A DNA stretch of 51,739 nt from assembly GCA_021781795.1 (NCBI GenBank), contig JAJXWA010000018.1, forward strand, positions 1 to 51,739, given 5' to 3'. The stretch comes from Acidobacteriota bacterium (GTDB lineage: Bacteria > Acidobacteriota > Terriglobia > Terriglobales > Acidobacteriaceae). A program made the translations under genes and the position numbers. Numbering within the stretch: position 1 is the stretch's first letter; the number at the start of each line of letters is the position of its first letter. This document shows positions 35,635 to 45,111 of the stretch, piece by piece. The notes beneath the pieces were generated by a model. It did no database searches, was not told where the DNA came from, and saw only the letters and a program-made list of their open reading frames with translations.

Positions 35635-37518
35635 CTAGCTGCGCTTGAGGAGGCCGGTGAGGGCTTCGTTCTTGAGGATCTTGCCGCCTTCCTGGAGAAC
35701 GTAGAGGCGGTTGGCGTCGAGGTCGTGGAGGGTGTCGATGGTGCCGGAGGGCCAGCGGATTTCGACGAGGTCGGCTTTTTTGGCGTCGGCGAGGCCGAAG
35801 TGGATGCGGAGATCGCTGGCGGAAAAGTAACCGTTGCAGGAGCGGACTTCTTCGATTTGCGTGAGGGGCGAGCCAGGCTTGGCGGTGAGGACGGGCGTGC
35901 CGGTCTGGGCGACGACCTTGATTTTGGCGCCGATGCCGGTGCGGTTGGATTGGACGCCGACGAGTCGGATTTTGATCCAGTTGCGCTGGACGGACTGGTC
36001 GCAGCGGAGAAGCTGGGGTACGGCGTTAACGCAGTTGACGACGGCGTCGAGGTCGCCGTCGTTGTCGTAGTCGCCGATGGCGAAGCCGCGGGCCTTGACG
36101 TCGGTGGTGATGCCGGAGCCGCCAATCATGCTGACATCTTCAAACTGGCCGTTGCGGAGGTTGCGGTAGAGGTATTTGCGCTCGGCGTAGGAGGCGTCGA
36201 CCTGAGTGCCATCGACCTCGGGGTAGACGTGGCCGTTGGCGACGAGGATGTCGAGCCAGCCGTCGTTGTCGAAGTCGATGAAGCTGACGCCCCAGCCGAG
36301 GAGGCGGGTGTTGATGCCGAGGCCGGCCTGGTAGGTGCGGTCGTCGAAGGAGCCGTCACCGAGATTCATATATAAGGAGTCGGTGTCGCCGGCGAAGTTG
36401 GTCTTGACGATGTCGGGGAGGCCGTCGCGGTTGTAGTCACCGATGGAGACACCCATGCCGGCCTGGGGCTTGCCGTCGGGGGAGTAGGCAACGCCGGCTT
36501 CAATGGCTTCGTCCTTGAAGGTGCCATCTTTCTGGTTGACGTAGTAGGTGGCGGAGGTGGAGTCGTTGGCGACGTAGATGTTGGGGTAGCCGGTGCCGTC
36601 GAGGTCGGCGGCCGCGCAACTGAGGGCGTAGGTGCCGAGGGTGCCCCAGAGGCCGGCTTTCTCGCTGACGTCGGTGAAGGTGCCGTCGCCGTTGTTGTGG
36701 TAGAGGAGGTTCTTGCCGCCTTCGAGTCCGGGCGGGCCGCAGGCGACGATGATGCCCTTGTAGGTGCAGTTGGCGTCTTCGGGCAGCGGGGTGGTCTTGA
36801 GGTCGAGGTCGATGTAGTTGCCGACGAAGAGGTCGAGGCGGCCGTCCTTGTCGTAGTCGAGGAAGGAGCAGCCGGAGTTCCAGCGGAGGCGGTCCTGCAG
36901 GAGGCCGGCTTCTTTGGTGACGTCAGTGAATGTGCCGTTGCCGTTGTTGCGGAAGAGCGCATTCTGGCCGTAATAGCTGACGAAGAGATCGTTCCAGCCA
37001 TCGTTGTTGTAGTCGCCGACGCAGCAGGCCTGTCCCCAACCGGAGCGGGCGAGGCCGGCCTTGAGGGTGACGTCGGTGAATGTGCCGTCGCGGTTGTTTT
37101 TGAAGAGATGGCAGACGGGTTCCTGCCCCTTGGGGAAGCCTTCGAGACGCCAGCCGTTGACGAGGAAGATGTCGAGCCAGTCGTCCTGGTCGTAGTCATA
37201 GAAGGCGACGCCGCAGCCGGTGGTTTCAAGCAGATATTTGTTGCGGTGCTCGCCGCCGAAGATGGTTTCGATGTTGAGGCCGGCTTGTTTGGCGACGTCG
37301 ACGAACTGGACGCCGAGGGGCGTGCCGGTGACGGGCGAGGGCGCGCCTTTGGGAGCGGGGCGGGCGACGGCCTCATAGGACTGGCGGGCGCTGCCTTTGG
37401 GCTTGGCCTGCGGGGCCTGGCCGAAGAGCGGACGGGCAAGGCTGAGGACATCTTCGAGGGTGAGGACGAGCGCGGTCCTCGAAAGGGACTGGATGAAGCG
37501 GCGGCGGCTCAACGGCAA
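35635..37518 (-). CDS. Tat-exported FG-GAP/ASPIC-UnbV (CRTAC1-type) protein
   Basis: A 627-aa exported beta-propeller. The N-terminus is a twin-arginine signal (SRRRFIQSLSRTALVL). Seven calcium-loop repeats follow, including DYDQDDWLDIFLVNG, DYNNDGWNDLFVS, DYDKDGRLDLFVG, DYNRDGLPDIVKT, DFDNDGWLDILVANG and DYDNDGDLDAVVN. The C-terminus carries the ASPIC/UnbV domain (IKIRLVGVQSNRTGIGAKIKV, then DLRIHFGLADAKKADLVEIRWPSG). Function of the bacterial family is unknown. The start appears to be TTG 37518, about 9 bases after AAGGAG; no ATG fits. It diverges from the amidohydrolase gene. Confidence 0.85.
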   Translation of the reverse strand: MPLSRRRFIQSLSRTALVLTLEDVLSLARPLFGQAPQAKPKGSARQSYEAVARPAPKGAPSPVTGTPLGVQFVDVAKQAGLNIETIFGGEHRNKYLLETTGCGVAFYDYDQDDWLDIFLVNGWRLEGFPKGQEPVCHLFKNNRDGTFTDVTLKAGLARSGWGQACCVGDYNNDGWNDLFVSYYGQNALFRNNGNGTFTDVTKEAGLLQDRLRWNSGCSFLDYDKDGRLDLFVGNYIDLDLKTTPLPEDANCTYKGIIVACGPPGLEGGKNLLYHNNGDGTFTDVSEKAGLWGTLGTYALSCAAADLDGTGYPNIYVANDSTSATYYVNQKDGTFKDEAIEAGVAYSPDGKPQAGMGVSIGDYNRDGLPDIVKTNFAGDTDSLYMNLGDGSFDDRTYQAGLGINTRLLGWGVSFIDFDNDGWLDILVANGHVYPEVDGTQVDASYAERKYLYRNLRNGQFEDVSMIGGSGITTDVKARGFAIGDYDNDGDLDAVVNCVNAVPQLLRCDQSVQRNWIKIRLVGVQSNRTGIGAKIKVVAQTGTPVLTAKPGSPLTQIEEVRSCNGYFSASDLRIHFGLADAKKADLVEIRWPSGTIDTLHDLDANRLYVLQEGGKILKNEALTGLLKRS

Positions 37519-37704
37519 AACAGCAATCTCCTTGCGGGCGCGCCGCGGGGTAGGGGGCGGCTGTGCCTTTCAGGGTTGAGTGTAGCAGTCTGCGTTGCAA
37601 GGGGGCCTGCGCGGGGGGCGGGGATTCCTCATTGACTTGGGGGTTGTGCGGGTCGTAGGCTGACCGGGCTGTTGCATCTCTCTTCCCTTCAGGTGGTTGC
37701 TGCC

Positions 37705-39171
37705 ATGAACAATCGAGCGGTTTTGATGGGGACCTTGTCTGCTCTGGGTCTGGGTTTTGGTTTATCGATCGCGGCGCGGGCGCAGGCGCAGGCCTCGCCG
37801 CTGGCTCCTTATATCCGGGAGAATGCGCCGGTGCTGGTGCTGGATCACGTGACGGTGATCGACGGAACGGGCGCGGCGCCGCAGGCGGATATGCGCATTG
37901 TGGTGGAGCACGGGAAGATTGCCGCGGTGGAGAAGGCGAGCGCGGGCGGGGCGATGCCGGCCGGCGCGAAGGTGCTGGACCTGACGGGGAAGACGGTGAT
38001 TCCGGGGTTGGTGGGGATGCACGAGCACCTCTTCTACAGCGAGCCGACGAGCAGCAGCCTGCGTGGGCTGGTGGGTGGGGAGCTGGTGGACACGGCGCCG
38101 CGGCTCTACCTGGCGGCGGGTGTGACGACGGCGCGCACGACAGGGAGCATTGAGCCGTATACGGACCTGAACATCAAGAAGGACATTGATGCGGGGCGGG
38201 CGCCGGGTCCGAAGCTGGATGTGACGGGACCGTATCTGGAGGGCAATCCGCCGCTGATTCCGCAGATGCATATTCTGACGGGGCCTGAGGACGCGCGAAG
38301 GATGGTGGACTACTGGGTGGGCGAGGGCGTGACGTCCTGGAAGGCGTACATGGACATTTCGCCGGAGGATTTGAAGGCGGCGATTGCCGAGGTGCACGCG
38401 CGGGGCGAGAAGATCACGGGGCATCTGTGCTCGGTGGGATTCACCGAGGCGGCGGATATGGGCATTGATGACCTGGAGCATGGGATCTCGGTGGATACGG
38501 AGTTTACGCCGGGGCGCAAGGAGGGTGAGTGCCCGGCCAATGGGGCGGAGTATCTGGCCGAACATGTGGCCATGGATAGCGCACCGGTGAGGTCGATGAT
38601 TCACGAGCTGGTGCAGCGGCACGTGGCGGTGACCTCGACGCTGGCGGTGTTCGAGAGCATTGAGCCGGGCCATCCGCCGATGGCATTCATGCTGCGGGAA
38701 CGGGACGCGATGCCGCCGACGGTATGGTCGGGTGTGCTGACGGCGCGGTCCATGATTCAGGAGCAAGCGGCGAATTCCTATCGGCCGGCGCTGATGAAGA
38801 AGGAGATGCAGTTTGAGCGGGAGTTTGTGGCGGCGGGCGGGCTGCTGATAGCGGGCTGCGATCCGACGGGCTATGGCGCGGTGCTGCCGGGATTTGGCGA
38901 TCAGCGCAACCTGGAGCTTCTGGTGGATGCGGGATTCACGCCGGTGGAGGCGATTCGGATTGCGACGCTGAACGGCGCGACGTACCTGGGCAAGGAAGCG
39001 AGCATCGGGTCGATTGCGGCGGGGAAAGATGCAGATATGGTGGTGCTGGAGGGCAATCCCGCGGAGAAGATTGAGAACGTGGAGAAGGTGGAGACGGTCT
39101 TCAAGGATGGGGTGGGCTACGACTCGGCGAAGCTGATTGAGTCTGTGCGGGGGATGGTGGGGTTGCGGTAG
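37705..39171 (+). CDS. Exported amidohydrolase (imidazolonepropionase-like)
   Basis: A 488-aa exported metal-dependent hydrolase with a signal peptide (LMGTLSALGLGFGLSIAARAQAQA). The urease-superfamily frame is clear: LVLDHVTVIDGTGAAPQADMRIVVEHGKIAAVE, TVIPGLVGMHEHLFY (HxH metal site), the internal TGHLCSVGFTEAADMGIDDLEHGI, and GCDPTGYG with the catalytic Asp region. It ends in the usual GSIAAGKDADMVVLEGNP barrel-return. Substrate unknown. AGGTGG lies about 9 bases before ATG 37705. Confidence 0.85.
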   Translation: MNNRAVLMGTLSALGLGFGLSIAARAQAQASPLAPYIRENAPVLVLDHVTVIDGTGAAPQADMRIVVEHGKIAAVEKASAGGAMPAGAKVLDLTGKTVIPGLVGMHEHLFYSEPTSSSLRGLVGGELVDTAPRLYLAAGVTTARTTGSIEPYTDLNIKKDIDAGRAPGPKLDVTGPYLEGNPPLIPQMHILTGPEDARRMVDYWVGEGVTSWKAYMDISPEDLKAAIAEVHARGEKITGHLCSVGFTEAADMGIDDLEHGISVDTEFTPGRKEGECPANGAEYLAEHVAMDSAPVRSMIHELVQRHVAVTSTLAVFESIEPGHPPMAFMLRERDAMPPTVWSGVLTARSMIQEQAANSYRPALMKKEMQFEREFVAAGGLLIAGCDPTGYGAVLPGFGDQRNLELLVDAGFTPVEAIRIATLNGATYLGKEASIGSIAAGKDADMVVLEGNPAEKIENVEKVETVFKDGVGYDSAKLIESVRGMVGLR

Positions 39172-39354
39172 GCGGGGCGCGAGGGGTCACCAGCCGGGAG
39201 CGCGGAGCCAAGACCTGAAGCCACCAAAGTGCCACGTAGGTTACCACGGAACGGTTACGCAGGGAGGATGTAATTCACAGGGGTTCAGTGGTTCAATACT
39301 TGGCAAGAGGAGCGCATGTCGGCGCGCTCCGCGATGTGAGGAACGACAAAGCCT

Positions 39355-40185
39355 ATGAGCGAAGCAAACTATTACGAGTTTCTGCAGATCAGTCCCCATG
39401 CAGATCACGACACGATTCATCGTGTGTACCGGTTTCTCGCAGGGCGTTATCACCCGGACAATCCCAAGTCCGGTGATGTGGACAAGTTCAACGAGCTAAA
39501 GATGGCCTACGATGTGCTGTCTGATCCGAACCGGCGCGCGGAGTACGATGCGAAGCGGCACCGGCACGCGCGGCGGCCGGTGCCGATGTCGATTTCGATT
39601 GACTTTATGGACAACCTGGATGGGGAGCTGAACCGGCGGCTGTGCCTTCTGGCGGTGTTGTATTACCGTCGGCGCGCCAATCCCTATGCGCCTGAGGTTC
39701 CGCTGGCGGAGATTGAGGCGCAGATGGGGTTTCCGCGAGACTACCTGGACTTTACGACGTGGTATCTCGAAAGGAAGGGATATATCACGAAGGCCGATAA
39801 CTCGGACTTTACTTTGACGGTAGGGGGGGTGGATTTTGTGGAGTCGCAGCGTGCGAATCTGCCGATCCTGAACAAGCTGCTGACCGATGGGGTGGAGACA
39901 ACGGAGGTGGCCGTAGAAGTTGGAGCCGCGCAAGAAGATACCGCGGAGGTCCATGCGATTGAGACGGAAACGAGGCAGAACGAACGGCTGAACAAGAGAG
40001 CAGAACGGCGGAAGAACCGGAAGGATCGCCGGCTGGGCCTGCCGGACCCGCGGGCGCACAAGGTGGAGAGGCGCTTTCAGGCAGCGGAGCGGCGCGCATC
40101 GGTTGTGCCGGAAGGCGATACGGAGATTGACCTGCTGGCATCGCGGATTGCGGAGTCGATTGGAATCGCTGTGGCGGCGGCCTGA
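39355..40185 (+). CDS. J-domain (DnaJ-like) protein
   Basis: A 276-aa cytoplasmic protein with an N-terminal J domain (residues 5-66) including the HPD motif (GRYHPDNP, His33-Asp35) needed to stimulate DnaK ATPase. The rest is not a canonical DnaJ: no zinc fingers or CTD. Residues 80-185 look like a winged-helix-type module (NRRLCLLAVLYYRRRANPYAPEVPLAEIEAQMGF, DYLDFTTWYLERKGYITKADN), then a charged coiled region (RLNKRAERRKNRKDRRLGL). It may direct DnaK to a specific client. A GGAGCGC hairpin (39309-39331) lies in the leader. Confidence 0.85.
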   Translation: MSEANYYEFLQISPHADHDTIHRVYRFLAGRYHPDNPKSGDVDKFNELKMAYDVLSDPNRRAEYDAKRHRHARRPVPMSISIDFMDNLDGELNRRLCLLAVLYYRRRANPYAPEVPLAEIEAQMGFPRDYLDFTTWYLERKGYITKADNSDFTLTVGGVDFVESQRANLPILNKLLTDGVETTEVAVEVGAAQEDTAEVHAIETETRQNERLNKRAERRKNRKDRRLGLPDPRAHKVERRFQAAERRASVVPEGDTEIDLLASRIAESIGIAVAAA

Positions 40186-40230
40186 ACCCGAGAGAGAATT
40201 CAGGCAGCACATTTCCTAGATCTGCAGTAG

Positions 40231-40268
40231 ACGGCTGTTGCGAGAATCGCAGCAGCCGTTCAGTTTTT
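40231..40268 (+). terminator. Intrinsic terminator of the J-domain gene
   Basis: ACGGCTG-TT-GCGA, loop GAA, TCGC-AG-CAGCCGT forms a stem with one small internal loop (40231-40259), followed by TTTTT at 40264-40268, 45 bases after the stop codon. Confidence 0.75.
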
Positions 40269-40351
40269 GGGTGGGTTATCGAGGCGGGGAGAGAACGATG
40301 GCGCGCTGATGATTGATCCGGTCCGAATGGGAGAGGCCGTGCTTCTTCACC

Positions 40352-40375
40352 CTTTCCGCAAAGAAACGCGGAAAG
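40352..40375. repeat. Hairpin, possible interspersed repeat or terminator
   Basis: CTTTCCGC (40352-40359) and GCGGAAAG (40368-40375) pair exactly across an 8-base A-rich loop. It lies in the 283-base gap before the Gfo/Idh/MocA gene, next to a TTCTTCACC and AGAGAGGGATG context that looks like a mobile intergenic repeat. There is no second copy in this window. Confidence 0.45.
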
Positions 40376-40468
40376 AGAGGGATGCCCGGGTTTCGTTCTG
40401 AGGGGCCAGATCAGTAGTATGGACGGGTAAAAAAATGGCGCTTGAAGAGCGCGCCTACTGGAGAATCC

Positions 40469-41788
40469 ATGGTGACACGCAGAGAGTTTCTCGATACGCT
40501 GGCAGCCGGCGCAGCAGGAGTTGCGCTGAGTTCGACGGCACGCAGCTACAGCCAGATTCTGGGCGCAAACGAGCGGTTGAACTTTGCGGTGATCGGGCTG
40601 AACGGGCGTGCGTATGCGCACTTGTCGAGCCTGCAGGCGAACCAGGCCGATGCGCGAATTACGCATGTGGCGGATGTGGAGACGAACATTCTGGCGCGAT
40701 TTGCGGCGGCGACGGCCAAGAAGATGGGGACGGCTCCGGCGACGGCGCAGGATTTTCGCAAGGTGCTGGAGAGCAAGGACGTGGACGCGGTGACAATCGC
40801 CACGCCGGATCACTGGCACACGCCGATGGCGATTCTGGCGCTGCAAGCGGGCAAGCATGTGTATGTGGAGAAGCCGTGCAGCCACAATCCGGCGGAGGGC
40901 GCGCTGCTGGTGGAGGCGCAGAAGAAGTACGGCAAGCTGGTGCAGATGGGGACGCAGCAGCGGTCGTCGCCGCACACGATAGAGGTGGTCGGGAAGATTC
41001 ACGCGGGTTTGATTGGGCGCGCGTACTTTGGAAAGTGTTGGTACAGCAACACGCGCAAGTCGATCGGGCATGGGAAGCCAGCGCCGGTGCCGGCGACGCT
41101 GGACTGGGATCTGTGGCAGGGGCCTGCGCCGCGGCAGGCGTATACGGACAACGTGCAGCCGTATAACTGGCACTGGTTCCGTGTGTGGGGCACGGGCGAG
41201 ACGCTGAACAACGGCACGCACGAGGTGGACGTGTGCCGGTGGGCGCTGGGCGTGGATTATCCCGAGCGCGTGACGGCCTCGGGCGGGCGGTATGCGTATA
41301 AGGACGACTGGCAGTTCTACGACACGCTGGTGACGAGCTTTGAGTATGCGGACAAGATGATCTCGTGGGAGAGCACGAGCTGCCAGGGGATGCGCTACTT
41401 CAATCGCGGGCGCGGCTCGCTGATTGAGGGCACAGAGGGGACGATTCTGATTGACCGCGGCGGCTATCTGCACTATGACCTGAACGGCAAGCTGGTGAGC
41501 GAGGTAAAGGCGGAAGAAGCGGCATCGACTGCGGACACGGTGGGCGCGGACTCGATGACGGACCTGCACTTTGCGAATTTCATTGCGGGGATACGGAAGG
41601 GCGAACCGCTGCACGCGCCGATTGCGGTGGGCAATGTGGCGGTGACGATGCTGCAACTGAGCAACATTGCGTGGTTTGTGAACCGCGAACTGCGGCTGAA
41701 CACGGCGGATGGAAAGATCGTGGGCGATGCGGAGGCGATGACGTATTGGGGACGGAAGTATCAGCCGGGATGGGAGCCGAAGATTTAG
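40469..41788 (+). CDS. Tat-exported Gfo/Idh/MocA oxidoreductase
   Basis: An NAD(P)-dependent sugar or inositol oxidoreductase of 439 aa carrying a twin-arginine signal (TRREFLDTLAAGAAGVAL). The Rossmann entry is LNFAVIGLNGRAYAHLSSL, and the conserved EKP is in GKHVYVEKPCSHNPAEG. The C-terminal domain holds WGTGETLNNGTHEVDVCRWALGVDYPERVTASGGRY. Tat export of folded, cofactor-loaded members is common in this group. GGAG lies 5 bases before ATG 40469; a TTG 27 bases upstream is less likely. No sugar transporter or kinase adjoins it, so the substrate is open. Confidence 0.87.
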   Translation: MVTRREFLDTLAAGAAGVALSSTARSYSQILGANERLNFAVIGLNGRAYAHLSSLQANQADARITHVADVETNILARFAAATAKKMGTAPATAQDFRKVLESKDVDAVTIATPDHWHTPMAILALQAGKHVYVEKPCSHNPAEGALLVEAQKKYGKLVQMGTQQRSSPHTIEVVGKIHAGLIGRAYFGKCWYSNTRKSIGHGKPAPVPATLDWDLWQGPAPRQAYTDNVQPYNWHWFRVWGTGETLNNGTHEVDVCRWALGVDYPERVTASGGRYAYKDDWQFYDTLVTSFEYADKMISWESTSCQGMRYFNRGRGSLIEGTEGTILIDRGGYLHYDLNGKLVSEVKAEEAASTADTVGADSMTDLHFANFIAGIRKGEPLHAPIAVGNVAVTMLQLSNIAWFVNRELRLNTADGKIVGDAEAMTYWGRKYQPGWEPKI

Positions 41789-41910
41789 AGCGGAGCCGGA
41801 TTGAGGTCAGGCGGTCATCGCGGGCGCGGGCGATCCAGCGATTGGAATGCCGCTAGCGGGACAGAAGTGGTTCGCAGCTTTGCTGTGCGAGCCGTGTTTT
41901 GGAGGATCCA

Positions 41911-42630
41911 ATGCGGAAGAGCAATGCCAGTAGGATCACTCGGATGTTTGTCGCCACCGCGATGGTGCTGGCAGGCACAAGCTGCCATGCACAGGGAGAG
42001 TCCAAGGGAATCTCCTATCCGACGATGGCGCCGCCGGATCAGTACCTGACCGCCGATCAAAGCGCGGAGATTGCGCTGGCGCGGACCGCTGCTCCCGCGT
42101 CGATTTCGGACGGAGCCGAAGTGATGGTACTGGGGAGGGATGGCTATCGAGAGGCCGTGAGCGGCAAGAATGGCTTTCTCTGCATGGTGGAGCGGTCCTG
42201 GGGCGCGGCAACCGATGACCCAGAGTTTTGGAATCCCAAAGTCCGCTCGCCGATCTGCTTCAATCCTCCCGCAGCAAGGACCTACGTGCCCATCTACCTG
42301 ATGAAGACGAAGCTGGCGCTGGCGGGACGTTCGAAGAGCGAGATTGTCAAGGCGCTTGCGGCTGGATTCGACAGGAAGGAACTGCCCGCACTGGAGCCGG
42401 GGGCGATGTGCTACATGATGTCAAAGCAGCAATACCTGAGTGACCGCGGCCAGAGATGGCATCCACACTTGATGTTCTTTGTTGCGGGAGATGCAGCGAA
42501 GAGCTGGGGAGCCGACCTGCCGGGTTCGCCAGTGATGGCGGCGAGTGACCCTGAGGAGCGGATGACGATCTTCCTCGTCTGGGTTGGAACATGGTCCGAT
42601 GGAGCGGAAGCTCCGTCGATGATGCATTGA
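41911..42630 (+). CDS. Exported protein of unknown function
   Basis: I do not recognise this 239-aa protein. A signal peptide (ITRMFVATAMVLAGTSCHAQG) precedes a mature part starting SKGISYPTMAPPDQYLTADQSAEIALARTAAPASISDGAEVMVLGRDGY. Mature cysteines lie in FLCMVERSWG, SPICFNPPA and AMCYMMSKQQYLSDRGQRWHPHLMFF. The last block resembles repeated acidobacterial secreted proteins. A strong GGAGGATC ribosome site precedes the ATG. Cleavage after SCHA by signal peptidase I is more likely than lipidation, because the lipobox is poor. Confidence 0.6.
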   Translation: MRKSNASRITRMFVATAMVLAGTSCHAQGESKGISYPTMAPPDQYLTADQSAEIALARTAAPASISDGAEVMVLGRDGYREAVSGKNGFLCMVERSWGAATDDPEFWNPKVRSPICFNPPAARTYVPIYLMKTKLALAGRSKSEIVKALAAGFDRKELPALEPGAMCYMMSKQQYLSDRGQRWHPHLMFFVAGDAAKSWGADLPGSPVMAASDPEERMTIFLVWVGTWSDGAEAPSMMH

Positions 42631-42764
42631 GCCCCGGAGGGACTTCGCACAGGGAGGGTGAGCGAGCGCATCCTCGCCGAGGGGCTCATCGAGGCTCGAC
42701 TGGTCCTGGCAAGTCTGGACACAAGGCCGGGCACAGATTTCGTGATTTACACTTCTTGAAAAAC

Positions 42765-42784
42765 AGACGGCTCCGTCTAGACGG
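42765..42784 (+). promoter_or_regulatory. Triple inverted half-sites upstream of the DPP-IV gene
   Basis: AGACGG (42765-42770), CCGTCT (42773-42778) and AGACGG (42779-42784) form an overlapping set; CCGTCTAGACGG is an exact 12-bp palindrome. It lies about 45 bases before the likely DPP-IV start. It could be an operator. No regulator is identified. Confidence 0.35.
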
Positions 42785-42827
42785 ATTCAGCAAGATGCGA
42801 GGAGCTGCGAACCCTGGAGGGATTGCC

Positions 42828-45038
42828 TTGTCCATGCGTTGTTCTTTGTTGCTGTTGAGTGCCTGTGCAGCGACTTCAGTTCTGAATGCTTCGCCAGCCG
42901 CGACGCAGGGTGTGCCGCTGACGGTGGAGAAGATTTATGGGCACGGCCCGCTGATTGGCAAGCCGCCGGCAGACCTGCAGTGGTCGCAGGATGGCAGCCA
43001 CCTGACGTATATGGATGGGGGCGAGCTGATTGATCTCGATCCGGGCACGGGGAAGCCGCATGTGCTGATTGCGCGCGCGAAGCTGACGCCTCTGCTGGGC
43101 GCGCCTTCTGCCGATGAGCAGGACCGGGATCATCGCGCGCGGTATGGCGAGGCGACGTACATCTGGGCGCCGGACTCGCAGCATCTGCTGTTTGATTCGA
43201 ATGGGCGGCTGTGGGTCTATGACCTGAAGTCGAGCACGGGACTGCAGATTGGCTTCACGGGAGCGGGATCGGGCGACGATCCGAAGTTTGCGCCGGACGG
43301 CTCGGCGATTTCGTATGTTCGCAACCACTCGTTGGTGGTGCAGCACCTGCGCGTGCAGGGCACGCCAACGACGGTGGTGGCGCCGTCGCAGGATCCGGCG
43401 CTGCTGAACGGCGAAGTGGACTGGGTGTACGAGGAAGAGCTTGAGGTGCGCACCAACTATCACTGGGCTCCGGACTCAAAGGGGCTGGCATTTCTGCAGA
43501 TGAACGAGTCGAATGTGCCGGTGTATCCGCTGACAGACTGGATTCCGGTACATGCGCGGGTGGCTGGGCAGCGGTATCCGCAGCCGGGAGATCCGAATCC
43601 GACGGTGCGCGTGGGCGCGGTGATGGCGGATGGCGGAAAGATCTTTTGGGTGAAGCTGCCGATTGCGGACGGGCAGGATTACATTCCGCGGTTTGGATGG
43701 CTGGACCGCAAGACGCTGTGGATCGAGACGCTGACGCGCGACCACAAGCAGCGGGCGATCTACTTTGCCGATCTGGCCGAGGGCACGACGCGCAAGGTGC
43801 TGGAGATCAAGGACGAGAAGTTCCTTGAGGATGAGTATGACGTGACGGCGGCGAATGGGTCGATTGTGCTGACGAACTGGACCGATGGGCACGTCCACAT
43901 CTACCTCTACAAATATGACCAGGGGCACCCGCTGGGCGGGGATGCGACGCTGGAGCGGCAACTGACGAAGGGTGACTTTGACGTGGCGAAGGTGGAGCGC
44001 GTGGACACGGTACGGAAGGTGGTGGACTACGCGTCGAACGAAGGCAATGTGCAAGAGCAGCAGGTGTGGGAGGTGAGCTTCAGCGGCGAGCGCAGGCAGC
44101 TGACGAAGGCGGCGGGCTTTCATGAGGCGAACTTTGCTCCGCACGGAGACAGCTATGTGGACAAGGCTTCGACGCGGATGACCGCGCCGCAATTGAGCCT
44201 GTGCGGATCGGCGGAGTGCCGAGTTTTTTGGGAAACGCGGGCGCTGGAACCGTATGCGCTGCGGACGCCGGAGGAGATGGAAGTGAAGGCGCACGACGGC
44301 ACGGCGCTGTATGCGACGCTGCTGCTGCCGGCGGGCGCTACGACAGCGGCAAGTGTGCCGATGATTGTGAATCCGTATGGCGGGCCGGGGCCGCAGGAGG
44401 TGGCGAACAAGTGGGCTGATGGGCTGCTGTTTGACGAGCTGCTGGCCGAGCATGGATTCGCCGTGCTGCATGCGGACAATCGCGGGACGGGGATGCGCGG
44501 GCGTGATTTTGCGCAGGCGGCGTATCACAACTTCGGACCGGTGCAGCTGGAGGATCAGTTGACCGTGGTGGATGCGGCGCTGGCGAAGTATCCGCAACTG
44601 GATGCGAAGCGGCTGGGCTGGTGGGGCTGGAGCTGGGGCGGCACGTTCACGCTGTATGCGATGACGCACTCGGATCGGTTTCGCGCGGGTGTGTCGGTGG
44701 CTCCGGTGACGAACTGGCGCAACTATGACTCGATCTATACGGAGCGTTACATGAGCGAGCCGTCGGATTTTCCGGATGGGTATAAGGACTTCTCCGTGGT
44801 GAACTCGGCGGCGAAGCTGCATGGGCGGCTGCTGCTGGTGCATGGAACGGGTGACGATAATGTGCACATGGAGAATACGATCCAGTTCATCCAGGCGCTG
44901 ATTGAGGCGCAGAAGCCGTATGATCTGCAACTCTATCCGCGGAAGACGCACTCGATTGCAGGGCCGGATGTGCGGACGCATCTGTATAACCGGATTCTGG
45001 CGCAGTTTGAGATGTATCTGATGCCGCCGTTGCAGTGA
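42828..45038 (+). CDS. Dipeptidyl peptidase IV (S9B)
   Basis: An exported prolyl dipeptidase of 736 aa releasing X-Pro or X-Ala dipeptides. After a signal region (RCSLLLLSACAATSVLNAS), an N-terminal propeller carries the family Glu motif (DWVYEEELE) that holds the substrate amino end. The C-terminal hydrolase has Ser in GWSWGG (codon 44631-44633), the Asp region GDDN (about 44850-44861) and His in THSIAGPD (codon 44949-44951). The start is probably TTG 42828, 7 bases after GGAGG; ATG 42834 is the alternative. The last 90 bases, from the catalytic His to the stop, are duplicated at 46024-46113. Confidence 0.9.
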   Translation: MSMRCSLLLLSACAATSVLNASPAATQGVPLTVEKIYGHGPLIGKPPADLQWSQDGSHLTYMDGGELIDLDPGTGKPHVLIARAKLTPLLGAPSADEQDRDHRARYGEATYIWAPDSQHLLFDSNGRLWVYDLKSSTGLQIGFTGAGSGDDPKFAPDGSAISYVRNHSLVVQHLRVQGTPTTVVAPSQDPALLNGEVDWVYEEELEVRTNYHWAPDSKGLAFLQMNESNVPVYPLTDWIPVHARVAGQRYPQPGDPNPTVRVGAVMADGGKIFWVKLPIADGQDYIPRFGWLDRKTLWIETLTRDHKQRAIYFADLAEGTTRKVLEIKDEKFLEDEYDVTAANGSIVLTNWTDGHVHIYLYKYDQGHPLGGDATLERQLTKGDFDVAKVERVDTVRKVVDYASNEGNVQEQQVWEVSFSGERRQLTKAAGFHEANFAPHGDSYVDKASTRMTAPQLSLCGSAECRVFWETRALEPYALRTPEEMEVKAHDGTALYATLLLPAGATTAASVPMIVNPYGGPGPQEVANKWADGLLFDELLAEHGFAVLHADNRGTGMRGRDFAQAAYHNFGPVQLEDQLTVVDAALAKYPQLDAKRLGWWGWSWGGTFTLYAMTHSDRFRAGVSVAPVTNWRNYDSIYTERYMSEPSDFPDGYKDFSVVNSAAKLHGRLLLVHGTGDDNVHMENTIQFIQALIEAQKPYDLQLYPRKTHSIAGPDVRTHLYNRILAQFEMYLMPPLQ
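44949..45038 (+). repeat. 90-bp direct repeat, copy A (3' end of DPP-IV gene)
   Basis: These bases encode the catalytic His through the stop of DPP-IV. They recur at 46024-46113 with 81 of 90 bases identical, no gaps and the same reading frame. The segment between the copies (45039-46023, 985 bp) contains vapBC. Confidence 0.85.
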
Positions 45039-45111
45039 GGGGGGTGCGAGCCTGCTTTGGCGAGTGGGTCGCTGAAGCTCTGTAGGTCACCCATTTGCCC
45101 GGGGATGGTAT

